Source: Firmicutes bacterium AM55-24TS
Lineage (GTDB): Bacteria; Bacillota; Clostridia; UBA1381
Assembly: GCA_003460745.1 (NCBI GenBank)
Contig: QTVU01000007.1
Location: 1 to 64,000 of the forward strand
Reading direction: 5' to 3'
Length of the DNA: 64,000 bases
The translations under genes were made by a program, and so were the position numbers. Below the pieces are notes generated by a model. The model made no database searches. It saw only the letters and a program-made list of their open reading frames with translations, and had not been told where the DNA came from. Shown here in pieces: positions 17,703-25,009 of the stretch. Within the stretch, counting starts at the first letter, position 1, and every line of letters starts with the position of its first letter.

Positions 17703-18393
17703 ATCCCTCCACCTCCTCGATTTCCTTAACTTTAGTGTATTTACTTTGCGAAGCGTACCACTTATCAAAGCTTTCTCTTTTTATTCGGCGTTTACCGTCA
17801 ACCCATATAAACTCAACAATGCCATCGTTCATAAGGTCATTTGCGGTGCTTCTCGGAATGCCGAGTACCTTTGCAACAGTAAGAGGAGAGAGCGTTTTGC
17901 CGTATTTCTTACCGGGTCTTTCGCCGTTTACTTTCTCATAATGGAATTGTCCTGCATACCAATCTTCAAAGCTATCCACATCAACTCTCATTTTGCCCAG
18001 TACCAAATAGGTCTTAAATCGGCACTGATTGATGAGTCGGTATGTAGCCGTCTTTCCAAGACCGAGTATTCTCATTACGTCGGGTACAGACATTGTCTTT
18101 TTGTCCTGATATGTAAGAACTGCCTTGACGATTTTCTTATTTTCTTCAACGCTTTTCTTTGAAGCTCTGTATTCGTTGCCGACTCGGTATGTTTTGAATA
18201 AGCCGCAATTCATCAGTTTCAGTGCTTCTTCTTCGGAAATGGAAAACAACCGAGATATTTCCTTGACAGAATAGGCTTGCCACTGTGCTTCCTCCTGAAG
18301 CTTTTCATCGCTGAACAATTCTGCCAAGCGTTCATTTTCCTCTCTGAGATTAAACTGCTCCACTCGGTCATTGAACATATTAACAAATGCCAT
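17692..18393 (-). CDS. Protein with three tandem excisionase-like HTH units
   Basis: The 233-residue product carries three repeated units, each with a helix-turn-helix and a wing ending in an F-x-x-W/N-type helix: QAYSVKEISRLFSISEEEAL (about residues 38-85), MSVPDVMRILGLGKTATYRL (about 100-150) and LSPLTVAKVLGIPRSTANDL (about 165-215). The second and third end in SFEDWYAGQFHYEKV and SFDKWYASQSKYTKV, which look like recent duplicates. ATG 18393 is chosen because GGAGGTTCTGAAG precedes it; it lies inside the upstream gene's end. A three-headed protein could bind arrayed sites, acting as excisionase or transcriptional architect. The function is inferred. Confidence 0.75.
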   Translation of the reverse strand: MAFVNMFNDRVEQFNLREENERLAELFSDEKLQEEAQWQAYSVKEISRLFSISEEEALKLMNCGLFKTYRVGNEYRASKKSVEENKKIVKAVLTYQDKKTMSVPDVMRILGLGKTATYRLINQCRFKTYLVLGKMRVDVDSFEDWYAGQFHYEKVNGERPGKKYGKTLSPLTVAKVLGIPRSTANDLMNDGIVEFIWVDGKRRIKRESFDKWYASQSKYTKVKEIEEVEGYVD

Positions 18394-18631
18394 CTTCAGA
18401 ACCTCCTTTCTCGCCATTGAGCCAATTTTCAAAGCTCTTTTTAGATATTCGATATTGACCTCCGACACGAACGCTATGGAATTTCTTGCTTTTAAGCAGC
18501 TCATAGACGGTAGTTCTGCTCACTTTCAAGATGTGCTGTATATCATCTACCGTGTATGCTCGTATATCAGGTTCAGTCTGCCTGAATGTATTAGGAAGTC
18601 GAGTATCGCTCTTTTCAATTTTCTTTCGCAT
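18380..18631 (-). CDS. Excisionase-like HTH protein
   Basis: The 83-residue product is a single HTH_17 unit (AYTVDDIQHILKVSRTTVYEL, wing VGGQYRISKKSFENWLNG) after a short charged N-terminus. It shares RVGGQYRISKKSF almost exactly with the product of 18737-18997, so the two are paralogues. It overlaps the three-unit gene by 14 bp, indicating coupled translation. Its promoter or leader lies in a hairpin-rich gap (18655-18750). Confidence 0.8.
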   Translation of the reverse strand: MRKKIEKSDTRLPNTFRQTEPDIRAYTVDDIQHILKVSRTTVYELLKSKKFHSVRVGGQYRISKKSFENWLNGEKGGSEDGIC

Positions 18632-18654
18632 TACCGTTTACCCCCGATTTCTTA

Positions 18655-18750
18655 TTTGCCACTCTGACTACCATATAGCAAGTGACTTGGCTATATGGTA
18701 CTGAAAATCGGAGTTTTTGTTAATTATGCGATTGGTTTAATCGCATAATT
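18655..18750. promoter_or_regulatory. Hairpin-rich spacer inside the HTH operon
   Basis: ACCATATAGC (18670-18679) pairs perfectly with GCTATATGGT (18690-18699). AATTATGCGATT (18722-18733) pairs perfectly with AATCGCATAATT (18739-18750), the latter spanning the upstream gene's stop. Outer CCGATTT/AAATCGG arms enclose the first hairpin. No T-run follows, so these are more likely operators or RNA-processing structures than terminators. Confidence 0.5.
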
Positions 18751-18997
18751 GACAACCGGAGCTTTCGCTGTCCATATTATCAAGCCATCGGTCAAAGCTC
18801 TTCTTGGAAATTCTGTAATGTCCGCCGACCTTTACAAAATGGAAAACGCCTGAGTTGACGAGAGCATAAGCAGTGTTCTTTCCAATGCTGAGAATATCCA
18901 TTATTTCTTCTACCGTATAAACTCTTTTCTCAAAGCCGGAACTATCATCAACAGCGTTGGGTAGTTTGTTCATTGCTTCAATCTTATCTTCAAACAT
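18737..18997 (-). CDS. Excisionase-like HTH protein with C-terminal CxxC
   Basis: The 86-residue product has one HTH_17 unit (VYTVEEIMDILSIGKNTAYAL, wing VGGHYRISKKSFDRWLDN) and ends in GCQLCD. ATG 18997 is preferred over an upstream GTG because GGGAGGTG lies at a good distance; the ATG overlaps the stop of the MazF-like gene (ATGTTTGA). It is one of four consecutive genes that together hold six such units. DNA binding is firm; which ones act as excisionase is not known. Confidence 0.8.
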   Translation of the reverse strand: MFEDKIEAMNKLPNAVDDSSGFEKRVYTVEEIMDILSIGKNTAYALVNSGVFHFVKVGGHYRISKKSFDRWLDNMDSESSGCQLCD

Positions 18998-19568
18998 TGT
19001 CAACACCTCCCTTAGCGTGATGATGGTTCTTTTTGAAAATCATATAGTCATAGCCGTATCCTACCTGACATTTATCGCACATCTCTTTATCTGCCTGAAA
19101 GGGGTCAAGTCTTTTTACAATGTTTTCAGGGATAGACTGAAACTCGCTTCTGCAACGAGGGCAAAGACTTAGTACAATGCCTTTACGCTCTGTCTTGGGT
19201 TTAACGGGAATACCGACTGCAAATTTCAATCCTCGCTTGATTTCGCTGATTTTATCTGCGTCGGTAATTCTTCCGACAAAATTATCAAGCTCTGTGGCTT
19301 TATCCACGGTGCGTAGCTGCTCAAGCATTACCATCGACGGCTCTTTTAAGCCACAATCCGTGTTTAGCTCAATATGAGTATTCATTGCCGTTTTCTTTTT
19401 AACAGCCGTTATAGCGGCTACAACGACCGTAGGACTGCTTTCATTTAAGCGATTTGTCTGAACCACAAGAACCGGTCTCATTCCCGATTGCACACTACCG
19501 TTTGTAACCCCCAAGTCGCAGTAATAAATATCGCCCCATCTGACATTCTTAAATTCTTTTTCTTTCAT
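18990..19568 (-). CDS. MazF/PemK-like protein with C-terminal zinc ribbon
   Basis: Residues 10-125 of this 192-residue product match the MazF/PemK fold: WGDIYYCDLG, GSVQSGMRPVLVVQTN, and HIELNTDCGLKEPSMVMLEQLRT with the conserved Ser/Thr and Arg positions of the RNase site. Unlike stand-alone MazF (about 115 residues) it continues into a zinc ribbon with CPRCRSEF and CDKCQVGYGYD. No MazE-type antitoxin gene is adjacent; the next genes encode HTH proteins. It may be an RNase toxin neutralised by one of those, or a regulator that has kept the fold. The start at ATG 19568 follows GAGG. Confidence 0.75.
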   Translation of the reverse strand: MKEKEFKNVRWGDIYYCDLGVTNGSVQSGMRPVLVVQTNRLNESSPTVVVAAITAVKKKTAMNTHIELNTDCGLKEPSMVMLEQLRTVDKATELDNFVGRITDADKISEIKRGLKFAVGIPVKPKTERKGIVLSLCPRCRSEFQSIPENIVKRLDPFQADKEMCDKCQVGYGYDYMIFKKNHHHAKGGVDNV

Positions 19569-19617
19569 ATGTAAATCCTCGCTTTCGATTATTCTGAGGT
19601 AATTCATATCCGGATTA

Positions 19618-19670
19618 GAATTAACCCCTTCACTTGTTTGAAATGGGAGAGCGTTTTTGGGGGGTGTTTT
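19618..19670. repeat. 53-bp perfect direct repeat, copy A
   Basis: This copy begins GAATTAACCCCTTC and ends GGGGGGTGTTTT. It is identical to 63057-63109 in the same orientation. It lies about 50 bp upstream of the MazF-like gene and just touches the stop codon end of the sigma-factor gene. Confidence 0.95.
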
Positions 19671-20208
19671 AGAAAAATTTCCTCAACTTTTTTATTGCAC
19701 TGTTTACCGATTCCCTTACAGAAGTAAAATCGACTCCTTCTTCATCTGCGATTTTTTCAAGTGTTTTGTTGTAGAAGAAATACTTAAAAACTCTGCGTTT
19801 CTGTGTTTCGCTTAAGTAACACAAAACCTCCCGAAGTCGCTTAATATTGTCTTTCAGCATTATTTCTTCGATTGGGTCTGTATCGACTGCCAATTCCGGA
19901 TGATGCACTTCAAATTCTCCGTCATTGATGTCAAATGCGTGTCCGAAAAGAAGCCTTCTCATTCTCTCTCTTGCTTCGTAGTTCTGATACTCCGTTATCA
20001 CTTCGCCCTGAGCCATAGAAAGCAGAATGAACGGAGTGTACCGACGGATAACATCAGGGTATTTAACCCACAATTCTTCTTCCGCCAGTTCTGTTACAAT
20101 CGCCCATTTCTCCGTGCCGGTGTAGCCGTGATATTCATACCGCAGGTTAATGAGCTTGCAGTCGTTCGCAAATAATAATTCCTGTTGTTCTAATGTAAGT
20201 TTTGTCAT
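19669..20208 (-). CDS. ICE sigma-70-like regulator (region 4 type)
   Basis: The 179-residue product ends with a sigma region 4 helix-turn-helix (LSETQKRRVFKYFFYNKTLEKIADEEGVDF followed by TSVRESVNSAIKKLRKFF). The N-terminal half is not a standard region 2. Such short sigma-like proteins are common in Tn916/Tn1549-type elements and are thought to drive excision or transfer genes. The start at 20208 follows AAGGAGATTACGACA. A long terminator-like structure (20333-20392) precedes it. Confidence 0.75.
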   Translation of the reverse strand: MTKLTLEQQELLFANDCKLINLRYEYHGYTGTEKWAIVTELAEEELWVKYPDVIRRYTPFILLSMAQGEVITEYQNYEARERMRRLLFGHAFDINDGEFEVHHPELAVDTDPIEEIMLKDNIKRLREVLCYLSETQKRRVFKYFFYNKTLEKIADEEGVDFTSVRESVNSAIKKLRKFF

Positions 20209-20332
20209 TGTCGTAATCTCCTTAAATTTGAATTTTTGAATTTGGTTGAAATCAAAAATTCGGAGATTACGGATACTTGGCGATATACGCCAGCCACTTA
20301 TATGTCACGGTCTTGCTCCTTTCGGGAGCGAC

Positions 20333-20392
20333 AAAAAAGCCGGACACCAAGAACATTAGGATATTTCTATCCCTTAATTCTCAGCGTCCGGC
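20333..20392 (-). terminator. Long-stem terminator or attenuator before the sigma gene
   Basis: On the minus strand a GCCGGAC arm (20392-20386) pairs with GTCCGGC (20345-20339), extended by eight more pairs (with wobbles) and an inner GGATA/TATCC hairpin, then TTTTTT. It may end the zinc-ribbon/ImmA transcript or attenuate the sigma gene. The rest of 20210-20452 holds a small GCTCC/GGGAGC hairpin and no gene. Confidence 0.75.
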
Positions 20393-20452
20393 AATTTGAT
20401 GACTCAAGAGCTTTCGCTCAAGGACTCGTGGCTCGGTACATCTGTCCGATAT

Positions 20453-20650
20453 TTAATTGTTCGCTCTGTTACTACTTCTTGTTAATCTGTACTTGACTGT
20501 TCCCTTGCGTAGGGATAGGTCAACCTCTACTACTCTGTGGCAGTTCGGACATTTCAGTTCAATCACGCCTGTTGTCATTGTTACCTTGTCAAAAATACGC
20601 CAGCCACAGTTTTTGCACCTTACGATTATCTTTTGTTCCAACGATTTCAT
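20453..20650 (-). CDS. Small zinc-ribbon protein (Com-like)
   Basis: The 65-residue product has two knuckles, CKNCG at residues 12-16 and CPNCH at 34-38, and then a basic tail. It resembles Com-type zinc-finger proteins that bind nucleic acid (the phage Mu Com translational activator is the best-known member). Its start overlaps the stop of the upstream ImmA-like gene by four bases, so both are co-translated. The role in the ICE is unknown. Confidence 0.7.
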   Translation of the reverse strand: MKSLEQKIIVRCKNCGWRIFDKVTMTTGVIELKCPNCHRVVEVDLSLRKGTVKYRLTRSSNRANN

Positions 20651-21378
20651 AGCTCGCTCACCTCCGGATAAACCGTAACCAAATCAAAAGGATTATCAAG
20701 ATACTCCTTTTTCAAAAGTCCGAGCTGTTTCATTCGTATAGCAAGTGCTTTTTTGGAACACCCTAAAAAATCCGCAAGTGCATCAAATCTCTTATATACG
20801 CTCGGATAGTATATTTTGTTCAGACACTCAATCTTTTCTCCAAGACTGAACAGATACATTCCCTGCTTTATAAGGTTTTCGGGAAGAAGGATAGCAGCTC
20901 CAAGCGTATTTGCCTGCCATTCCTCCCAATCGGATATAGGCTTATTTCTCTCGGAATTTGCCTTGTAATAATGTACTCCGGCAGATTTCTGTGTCACACC
21001 GTAATCATTCGGGAACAACATCTTAAATATCTGATGGCTGCCCTCGTGCATTAAGGTGAAATTCTTTCTGCCTTTCAGCTTGCTGTCAAAGTTCAAGTCC
21101 TTTTCCACGAGAACGGTTTTTCCATCCAAAAAGAAAAAGGCTTCGTTATCATCATCTTCAAATACCTGAACACCCATTTCCGTAAATGAGGTCATTCCGA
21201 GAATACTACCGTCATAAGATAGGTGCTGGTATTCGACATTCAATCCGAGAACCTTCTCCAAGAGATGCTCCGGGTCAATTCTGTATATTTGTGTGTTACG
21301 GACATCGGGAAGTGCCATATATGCCTGAACATACTTGTCGGCAATCGCTTCGATGTCAAATCTCGATAAATGTTTCAA
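20647..21378 (-). CDS. ImmA/IrrE-family metallopeptidase (first copy)
   Basis: The 243-residue product has the zinc-binding HExxH motif (LMHEGSHQIF, near residue 110), a downstream glutamate in WEEWQANTLGAAILLP near 165, and a C-terminal segment in which LADFLGCSKKALAIRMKQLGL looks like a DNA-binding or repressor-recognition helix pair. ImmA-type proteases cleave cognate XRE repressors and so derepress mobile elements. This copy lies in the minus-strand operon opposite the repressor, whereas a second copy is paired with the repressor itself. Its substrate is not known. Confidence 0.82.
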   Translation of the reverse strand: MKHLSRFDIEAIADKYVQAYMALPDVRNTQIYRIDPEHLLEKVLGLNVEYQHLSYDGSILGMTSFTEMGVQVFEDDDNEAFFFLDGKTVLVEKDLNFDSKLKGRKNFTLMHEGSHQIFKMLFPNDYGVTQKSAGVHYYKANSERNKPISDWEEWQANTLGAAILLPENLIKQGMYLFSLGEKIECLNKIYYPSVYKRFDALADFLGCSKKALAIRMKQLGLLKKEYLDNPFDLVTVYPEVSEL

Positions 21379-21397
21379 GTTACAAAACCTCCTACCA

Positions 21398-21649
21398 TTA
21401 GGATTTTGCTTCTACAAACCACTTTCCGTTTTCTTCGTCGAACAGAAATGTGGGCTTGCCGCAAATCTGTACCGTGTAGCGGATACCGGTTCCTCCGACT
21501 TTGGTGGAAGCCGCACGGCATTTCTGAATTACACGGTCTATCTCATATTTTTCATCATTCTCAAACTTGATGAAGTTCGGACGAGCCGTTCCATCAGGTC
21601 TATGTGTTACATTTACTTCAACATAAACTTTTCTTCTTTCGGATTCCAT
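21398..21649 (-). CDS. Conserved ICE protein of unknown function
   Basis: The 83-residue product (KVYVEVNVTHRPDGTARPNFIKF at the N-terminal end) is mostly beta-strand by inspection. It resembles small proteins found next to the Y-family polymerase in clostridial ICEs. No catalytic motif is visible. It begins two bases after the following gene's region in a tightly packed operon, so co-expression with the polymerase is likely. Confidence 0.6.
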   Translation of the reverse strand: MESERRKVYVEVNVTHRPDGTARPNFIKFENDEKYEIDRVIQKCRAASTKVGGTGIRYTVQICGKPTFLFDEENGKWFVEAKS

Positions 21650-21651
21650 TT

Positions 21652-21951
21652 TTATTCCTCGTAATTTCTCAAAGTCAAAACTAATCTTCCCAAGTGCTTG
21701 TATCCGTCGATGTTCTTATCCGACACCCTGTACTTGGGTCGGTCATCTCCGGCAGTATTGATGTAACAGGAAAGCCTTCCTTTCTTAAAGCGTTTTTTCC
21801 GGTCAAAGAAAAGAAACATTCCCTCATATATACCGTAGTCGGTAAAATGGTTTCCGCCGTCCGCACGAAAGATAACAATATCTTCGCTGCACCCCTGCAA
21901 AAAGCAGTCGGGCATCGTAACATAAGCCGTAACCTCTTTTTCGTCAATCAC
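21652..21951 (-). CDS. S24/LexA-like domain protein without visible catalytic serine
   Basis: The 99-residue product resembles the C-terminal fold of LexA/UmuD: TDYGIYEGMFLFFDRKKRFKKGRLSCYI corresponds to the strand-turn after the GDSM box, but the GDSM serine position reads ADGGNHF. It may be a UmuD-like accessory of the adjacent Y-family polymerase that has lost autocleavage. It is encoded 12 bp downstream of the polymerase gene in the same operon. The resemblance is by pattern, so confidence is moderate. Confidence 0.55.
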   Translation of the reverse strand: MIDEKEVTAYVTMPDCFLQGCSEDIVIFRADGGNHFTDYGIYEGMFLFFDRKKRFKKGRLSCYINTAGDDRPKYRVSDKNIDGYKHLGRLVLTLRNYEE

Positions 21952-21963
21952 ATTTAGACCTCC

Positions 21964-23199
21964 TTAACCAACCATACCTGTCGGCATAGTGATTTCGGCT
22001 TTTTCCGGTGGTAGCCGCAAGTTCTGACACAGAACCCCATTCCTTATGCTGTCCTTTCCGAAACGCCGTCTGATTTCTTCAACACACTTTTCCATTCGCT
22101 CCAATTTGTCCTGCTTTGCGGCGTCCATAAACATATCTATTTGACGGGGCGTGTCTTGTGGAATAAGATTTATGGCTTGTACTGTCACAGAACGGATAGG
22201 GTTATTCCACCCATATCTTTTTTCAAGCAACTGAAAAGCGGTCTTTGCAATAATCATCGGAGACTGTGTAGGAAGTGCAATCTTCGTCTGCCATTGCCTT
22301 GTATTGAGCGTGTTGTCTCTAATATGTATTGCGACACCTTCTGCACTCAGTCCGTGAACACGGAGCTTGTGTCCGATGTCTTGGGTTAATTCGAGAAACA
22401 CGGGCCACACCTGCTCCGGTTTCTCTAAATCTGCTACTGTTGTTATACCGTGTCCTACACTTTTTATAGGAGAAACGAAATCTTTCTTGGCAACAAGGGA
22501 AAGGTCGTTGCCGTTGGCATAGTTCCATAAAACTACTCCGTTCTTTCCTAATCTTCTGCGTAAGAACTCAGGGTCGTTATTCGCTAAATCCCCGATGGTA
22601 CGAATACAATAGCTGTCAAGCACTCGCTGGGTTGCCCGTCCTACACCGAGCAGGTCAGCGGCAGGAAGTCCCCAAATCTTTTCTTTGAATGTATCCTTTG
22701 GTATAACGGTTACTGCGTCCGGTTTCTTCATATCCGAGCCGAGCTTCGCAAATATCTTATTAAAGGAAACACCCACAGAAATCGTCAAGCCGAGTTCAAA
22801 CTTCATCGTTTCACGAATTTCATTTGCCACCTTTTCCGGCGAACCGAAAAGGCTTTCTGTCCCGCTAATATCCAGCCAACACTCGTCCATACCATACGGT
22901 TCAACTTGGTCGGTATATCGCTCATAAACGCTTCTCGCAAGCTTTGAGTATTTGATATACTCCTCATAATGGGGCGGCACTACAACCAAGTCCTTGCACT
23001 TCTGTTTAGCCTGCCATACTGCGTCCCCGGTTTTCACATCAAAAGCCTTTGCTTTGTAGTTCTTTGCAAGCACGATACCGTGTCGTTCCTCCACAGAGCC
23101 GCAGACAGCAATCGGATATTTCTTCAATGCGGGGTCGAGCATACATTCGACGCTGGCATAGAAGTTGTTCATATCACAATGAAGTATGCTTCGTAACAT
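21964..23199 (-). CDS. Y-family DNA polymerase (UmuC/DinB-like)
   Basis: The 411-residue product is a translesion polymerase. The palm motif ILHCDMNNFYASVE at residues 5-18 supplies the first catalytic aspartate, and YGMDECWLDISG near 103-114 supplies the second acidic pair. A helix-hairpin-helix lies near 180-215, and the little-finger domain ends in a region with QIDMFMD, possibly a clamp-binding site. ATG 23199 is preferred because GGGGGG precedes it by eight bases. It is first in the operon driven by a perfect consensus promoter (23269-23297). ICE-borne Y-polymerases may aid copying of damaged single-stranded DNA after transfer. Confidence 0.92.
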   Translation of the reverse strand: MLRSILHCDMNNFYASVECMLDPALKKYPIAVCGSVEERHGIVLAKNYKAKAFDVKTGDAVWQAKQKCKDLVVVPPHYEEYIKYSKLARSVYERYTDQVEPYGMDECWLDISGTESLFGSPEKVANEIRETMKFELGLTISVGVSFNKIFAKLGSDMKKPDAVTVIPKDTFKEKIWGLPAADLLGVGRATQRVLDSYCIRTIGDLANNDPEFLRRRLGKNGVVLWNYANGNDLSLVAKKDFVSPIKSVGHGITTVADLEKPEQVWPVFLELTQDIGHKLRVHGLSAEGVAIHIRDNTLNTRQWQTKIALPTQSPMIIAKTAFQLLEKRYGWNNPIRSVTVQAINLIPQDTPRQIDMFMDAAKQDKLERMEKCVEEIRRRFGKDSIRNGVLCQNLRLPPEKAEITMPTGMVG

Positions 23200-23228
23200 T
23201 TTTTGAACCCCCCTTGACATTTTGGGAA

Positions 23229-23330
23229 GTTTAGTGTAAACTATGAGTAGTTCAACTTCCTGTTTCTTATTATACGCAGTTTAAGTGTACTTGTCAAGAG
23301 TAAATGAGAAGTTAAACTGTAAATATTCTT
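23229..23330. promoter_or_regulatory. Divergent promoter/operator between polymerase operon and XRE repressor
   Basis: On the minus strand TTGACA (23297-23292), a 17-bp spacer and TATAAT (23274-23269) form a perfect sigma-A promoter. GTTTAGTGTAAAC (23230-23242) is an odd-centred palindrome, and related AGTTTAAGTGTACTT (23279-23293) lies in the spacer, as expected for repressor sites. A TTGTCA near 23291 could serve the repressor gene. Confidence 0.75.
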
Positions 23331-23349
23331 TTAAGGAGTGAAATCAAAG

Positions 23350-23760
23350 ATGACATTCGGTGAAAAAGTCAAAGCAGAGAGGACTAAACTCGGTCTTAAT
23401 CAGGATGAATTGGCTGAAAAAATAGGCGTAACCCGACGTGTAATTTGTTCTTATGAAAATGATAAATCCCGTCCGAGAGGAACGGAAAGATACAAGAAGC
23501 TGGCAGAAGCATTAAATGTAAATGTGAATTATCTGCTGTCTGAGGATGACGCTTTCATCGCCGATGTAGAGGATAAATACGGACGCAGAGGGGCAAGACA
23601 GGCTCAGGAGTTGCTTGCAGAAGTTACCGGTCTGTTTGCCGGCGGCGAAATGGCTGACGAAGATATGCGTGAAATGGTTGACGCTATTCAGGAAGCATAT
23701 CTTATTGCAAAGAAGAACAATAAAAAATACACCCCGAAGAAATACCGCAAAGACGAGTAA
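23350..23760 (+). CDS. XRE-family repressor (ImmR-like)
   Basis: The 136-residue product has an N-terminal Cro/C1 helix-turn-helix (LGLNQDELAEKIGVTRRVICSYEND) and a C-terminal helical segment for oligomerisation, the layout of ICEBs1 ImmR. ATG 23350 is chosen because AAGGAG precedes it; a GTG at 23338 overlaps that site. It diverges from the polymerase operon and is followed by an ImmA gene, the arrangement in which ImmA degrades ImmR upon SOS or quorum signals. It is the likely master repressor of the ICE. Confidence 0.85.
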   Translation: MTFGEKVKAERTKLGLNQDELAEKIGVTRRVICSYENDKSRPRGTERYKKLAEALNVNVNYLLSEDDAFIADVEDKYGRRGARQAQELLAEVTGLFAGGEMADEDMREMVDAIQEAYLIAKKNNKKYTPKKYRKDE

Positions 23761-23860
23761 TCCTCACAGTGAACTAAGTCCAATATATGGGACACACAAT
23801 AGTTTATAATTTATTATAGGGTAAATATCCGATATACTATAATATGGGAGGTGAGCCGGA

Positions 23861-24394
23861 TTGGGGTATTACACTACGGCTGAAATTGTGAAAATCGTCA
23901 ACAAGCTCATTGACCGTTGCGGTACTCGTGACCCGTACAAGGTCGCAAAAGAGCTTGGTATCAATATTATCTACCGAGATTTTGAAAAGCAGCGTGGAGC
24001 ATACAAGGTCATTCTGAAGAACCGCTTTGTTTTCCTTAAAAACGGTATGCACCCGGTCGTGGAACAGATAGTGCTATGGCACGAAATCGGACACGATGTT
24101 CTCCACAGGCAAGAAGCGGTTGCTGTCGGCGGGTTCAAAGAGTTCAACATCTTTGATATGAGAGAGAACCGTATGGAGTATGAAGCAAATATCTTCGCTT
24201 CTCAGGCTTCGCTCCCGGACGACACCATTTTGGAATACATTGAAAACGGCTATGACATTCAGCAGATTGCACGGGCAATGTGTTCCGACATAAACCTAAT
24301 TGCTCTGAAAGTAGATACGCTGATTGCACAAGGCTATCAACTTCGCAAACAGGAACACCAAAACGATTTTCTTAAATACAGTAAAAAAATATAA
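23861..24394 (+). CDS. ImmA/IrrE metallopeptidase (partner of the XRE repressor)
   Basis: The 177-residue product has the HEIGHDVLH zinc motif near residue 72 and a second glutamate in EYEANIFASQASLP near 107, followed by an NGYDIQQIARAM helix pair. Size and position match ImmA of ICEBs1-type switches. Translation seems to start at TTG 23861 after GGGAGGTG; an internal ATG would remove conserved sequence. It lies 100 bp after the repressor and ends in a terminator. Confidence 0.88.
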   Translation: MGYYTTAEIVKIVNKLIDRCGTRDPYKVAKELGINIIYRDFEKQRGAYKVILKNRFVFLKNGMHPVVEQIVLWHEIGHDVLHRQEAVAVGGFKEFNIFDMRENRMEYEANIFASQASLPDDTILEYIENGYDIQQIARAMCSDINLIALKVDTLIAQGYQLRKQEHQNDFLKYSKKI

Positions 24395-24427
24395 GACCGT
24401 CAAGTCTCGAATGAGATCTGACGGTCT
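24394..24427 (+). terminator. Terminator after the second ImmA gene
   Basis: AGACCGTCA (24394-24402) pairs perfectly with TGACGGTCT (24419-24427), then AATTTTT. Confidence 0.9.
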
Positions 24428-24435
24428 AATTTTTA

Positions 24436-24906
24436 TCAGTTTTTATTATATCCGAATTGTCTTGTGCAAAGGGTATCTTTCCACCATTTTTCACGACTCA
24501 GTATGTAATTATCATCCATTCGTGCGTTATAGTTTTCTAATACTGAATACTGAAAATTTGCTTTTATATAATCAAACCCTTTGGTGTCAACAATATGTTT
24601 AAGTTCAACATTCCCACCGTGTCCATTGTCTATATAGTTAGTCCACCTTTGAAGCAACATTCCATACTGAGCAGTTGCCGAGCCAACATACATTTTTCCG
24701 TTGCTGGTATCAGTTATAAGATAAACTGCTTTTTGATTTCTCAAAGCATCAAGCCAACCGCTGCGTTTATTCCGAATAATCGTTTCCAGTTGTGAAAAAC
24801 TCAATCTTATGTTCTCATAACCCGGAAATTCGTCACCATCATAAGCAGTAGAAAGAATTTCTATTACTTCCAGTTCCTCCATCATAGACTCATAGGTTCT
24901 TCCCAT
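24436..24906 (-). CDS. GIY-YIG nuclease-domain protein, N-terminally shortened
   Basis: The 156-residue product contains a GIY-YIG domain: AVYLITDTSNGKMYVGSA (GIY/YIG variants YLI and YVG), Arg in LQRWTNY, and Glu in REKWWKDTL, ending FGYNKN. Larger homologues carry about 120 further residues before the LSFSQLETII segment; here only MGRTYESMMEELEV-type sequence precedes it and the ribosome site is poor. I infer truncation where the resistance cassette joins the backbone. Nuclease activity is possible but unproven. Confidence 0.7.
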   Translation of the reverse strand: MGRTYESMMEELEVIEILSTAYDGDEFPGYENIRLSFSQLETIIRNKRSGWLDALRNQKAVYLITDTSNGKMYVGSATAQYGMLLQRWTNYIDNGHGGNVELKHIVDTKGFDYIKANFQYSVLENYNARMDDNYILSREKWWKDTLCTRQFGYNKN

Positions 24907-24920
24907 GCCTTAACCCTGTA

Positions 24921-24995
24921 TGCCATCCTGTTGTCCTCCTGCAAAAAATGAGTGAGGGGATTTCCATCCCTCACCCAGTAGCCCGCAGGATGGCA
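24921..24995 (-). terminator. Terminator nested in a 10-bp inverted repeat
   Basis: On the minus strand GTGAGGG (24974-24968) pairs with CCCTCAC (24958-24952), followed by TTTTTT (24948-24943). Around it TGCCATCCTG (24921-24930) and CAGGATGGCA (24986-24995) form a perfect inverted repeat. It marks the edge between the GIY-YIG remnant and the next gene. Confidence 0.75.
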
Positions 24996-25009
24996 GGCTG
25001 TTTTAGAAG

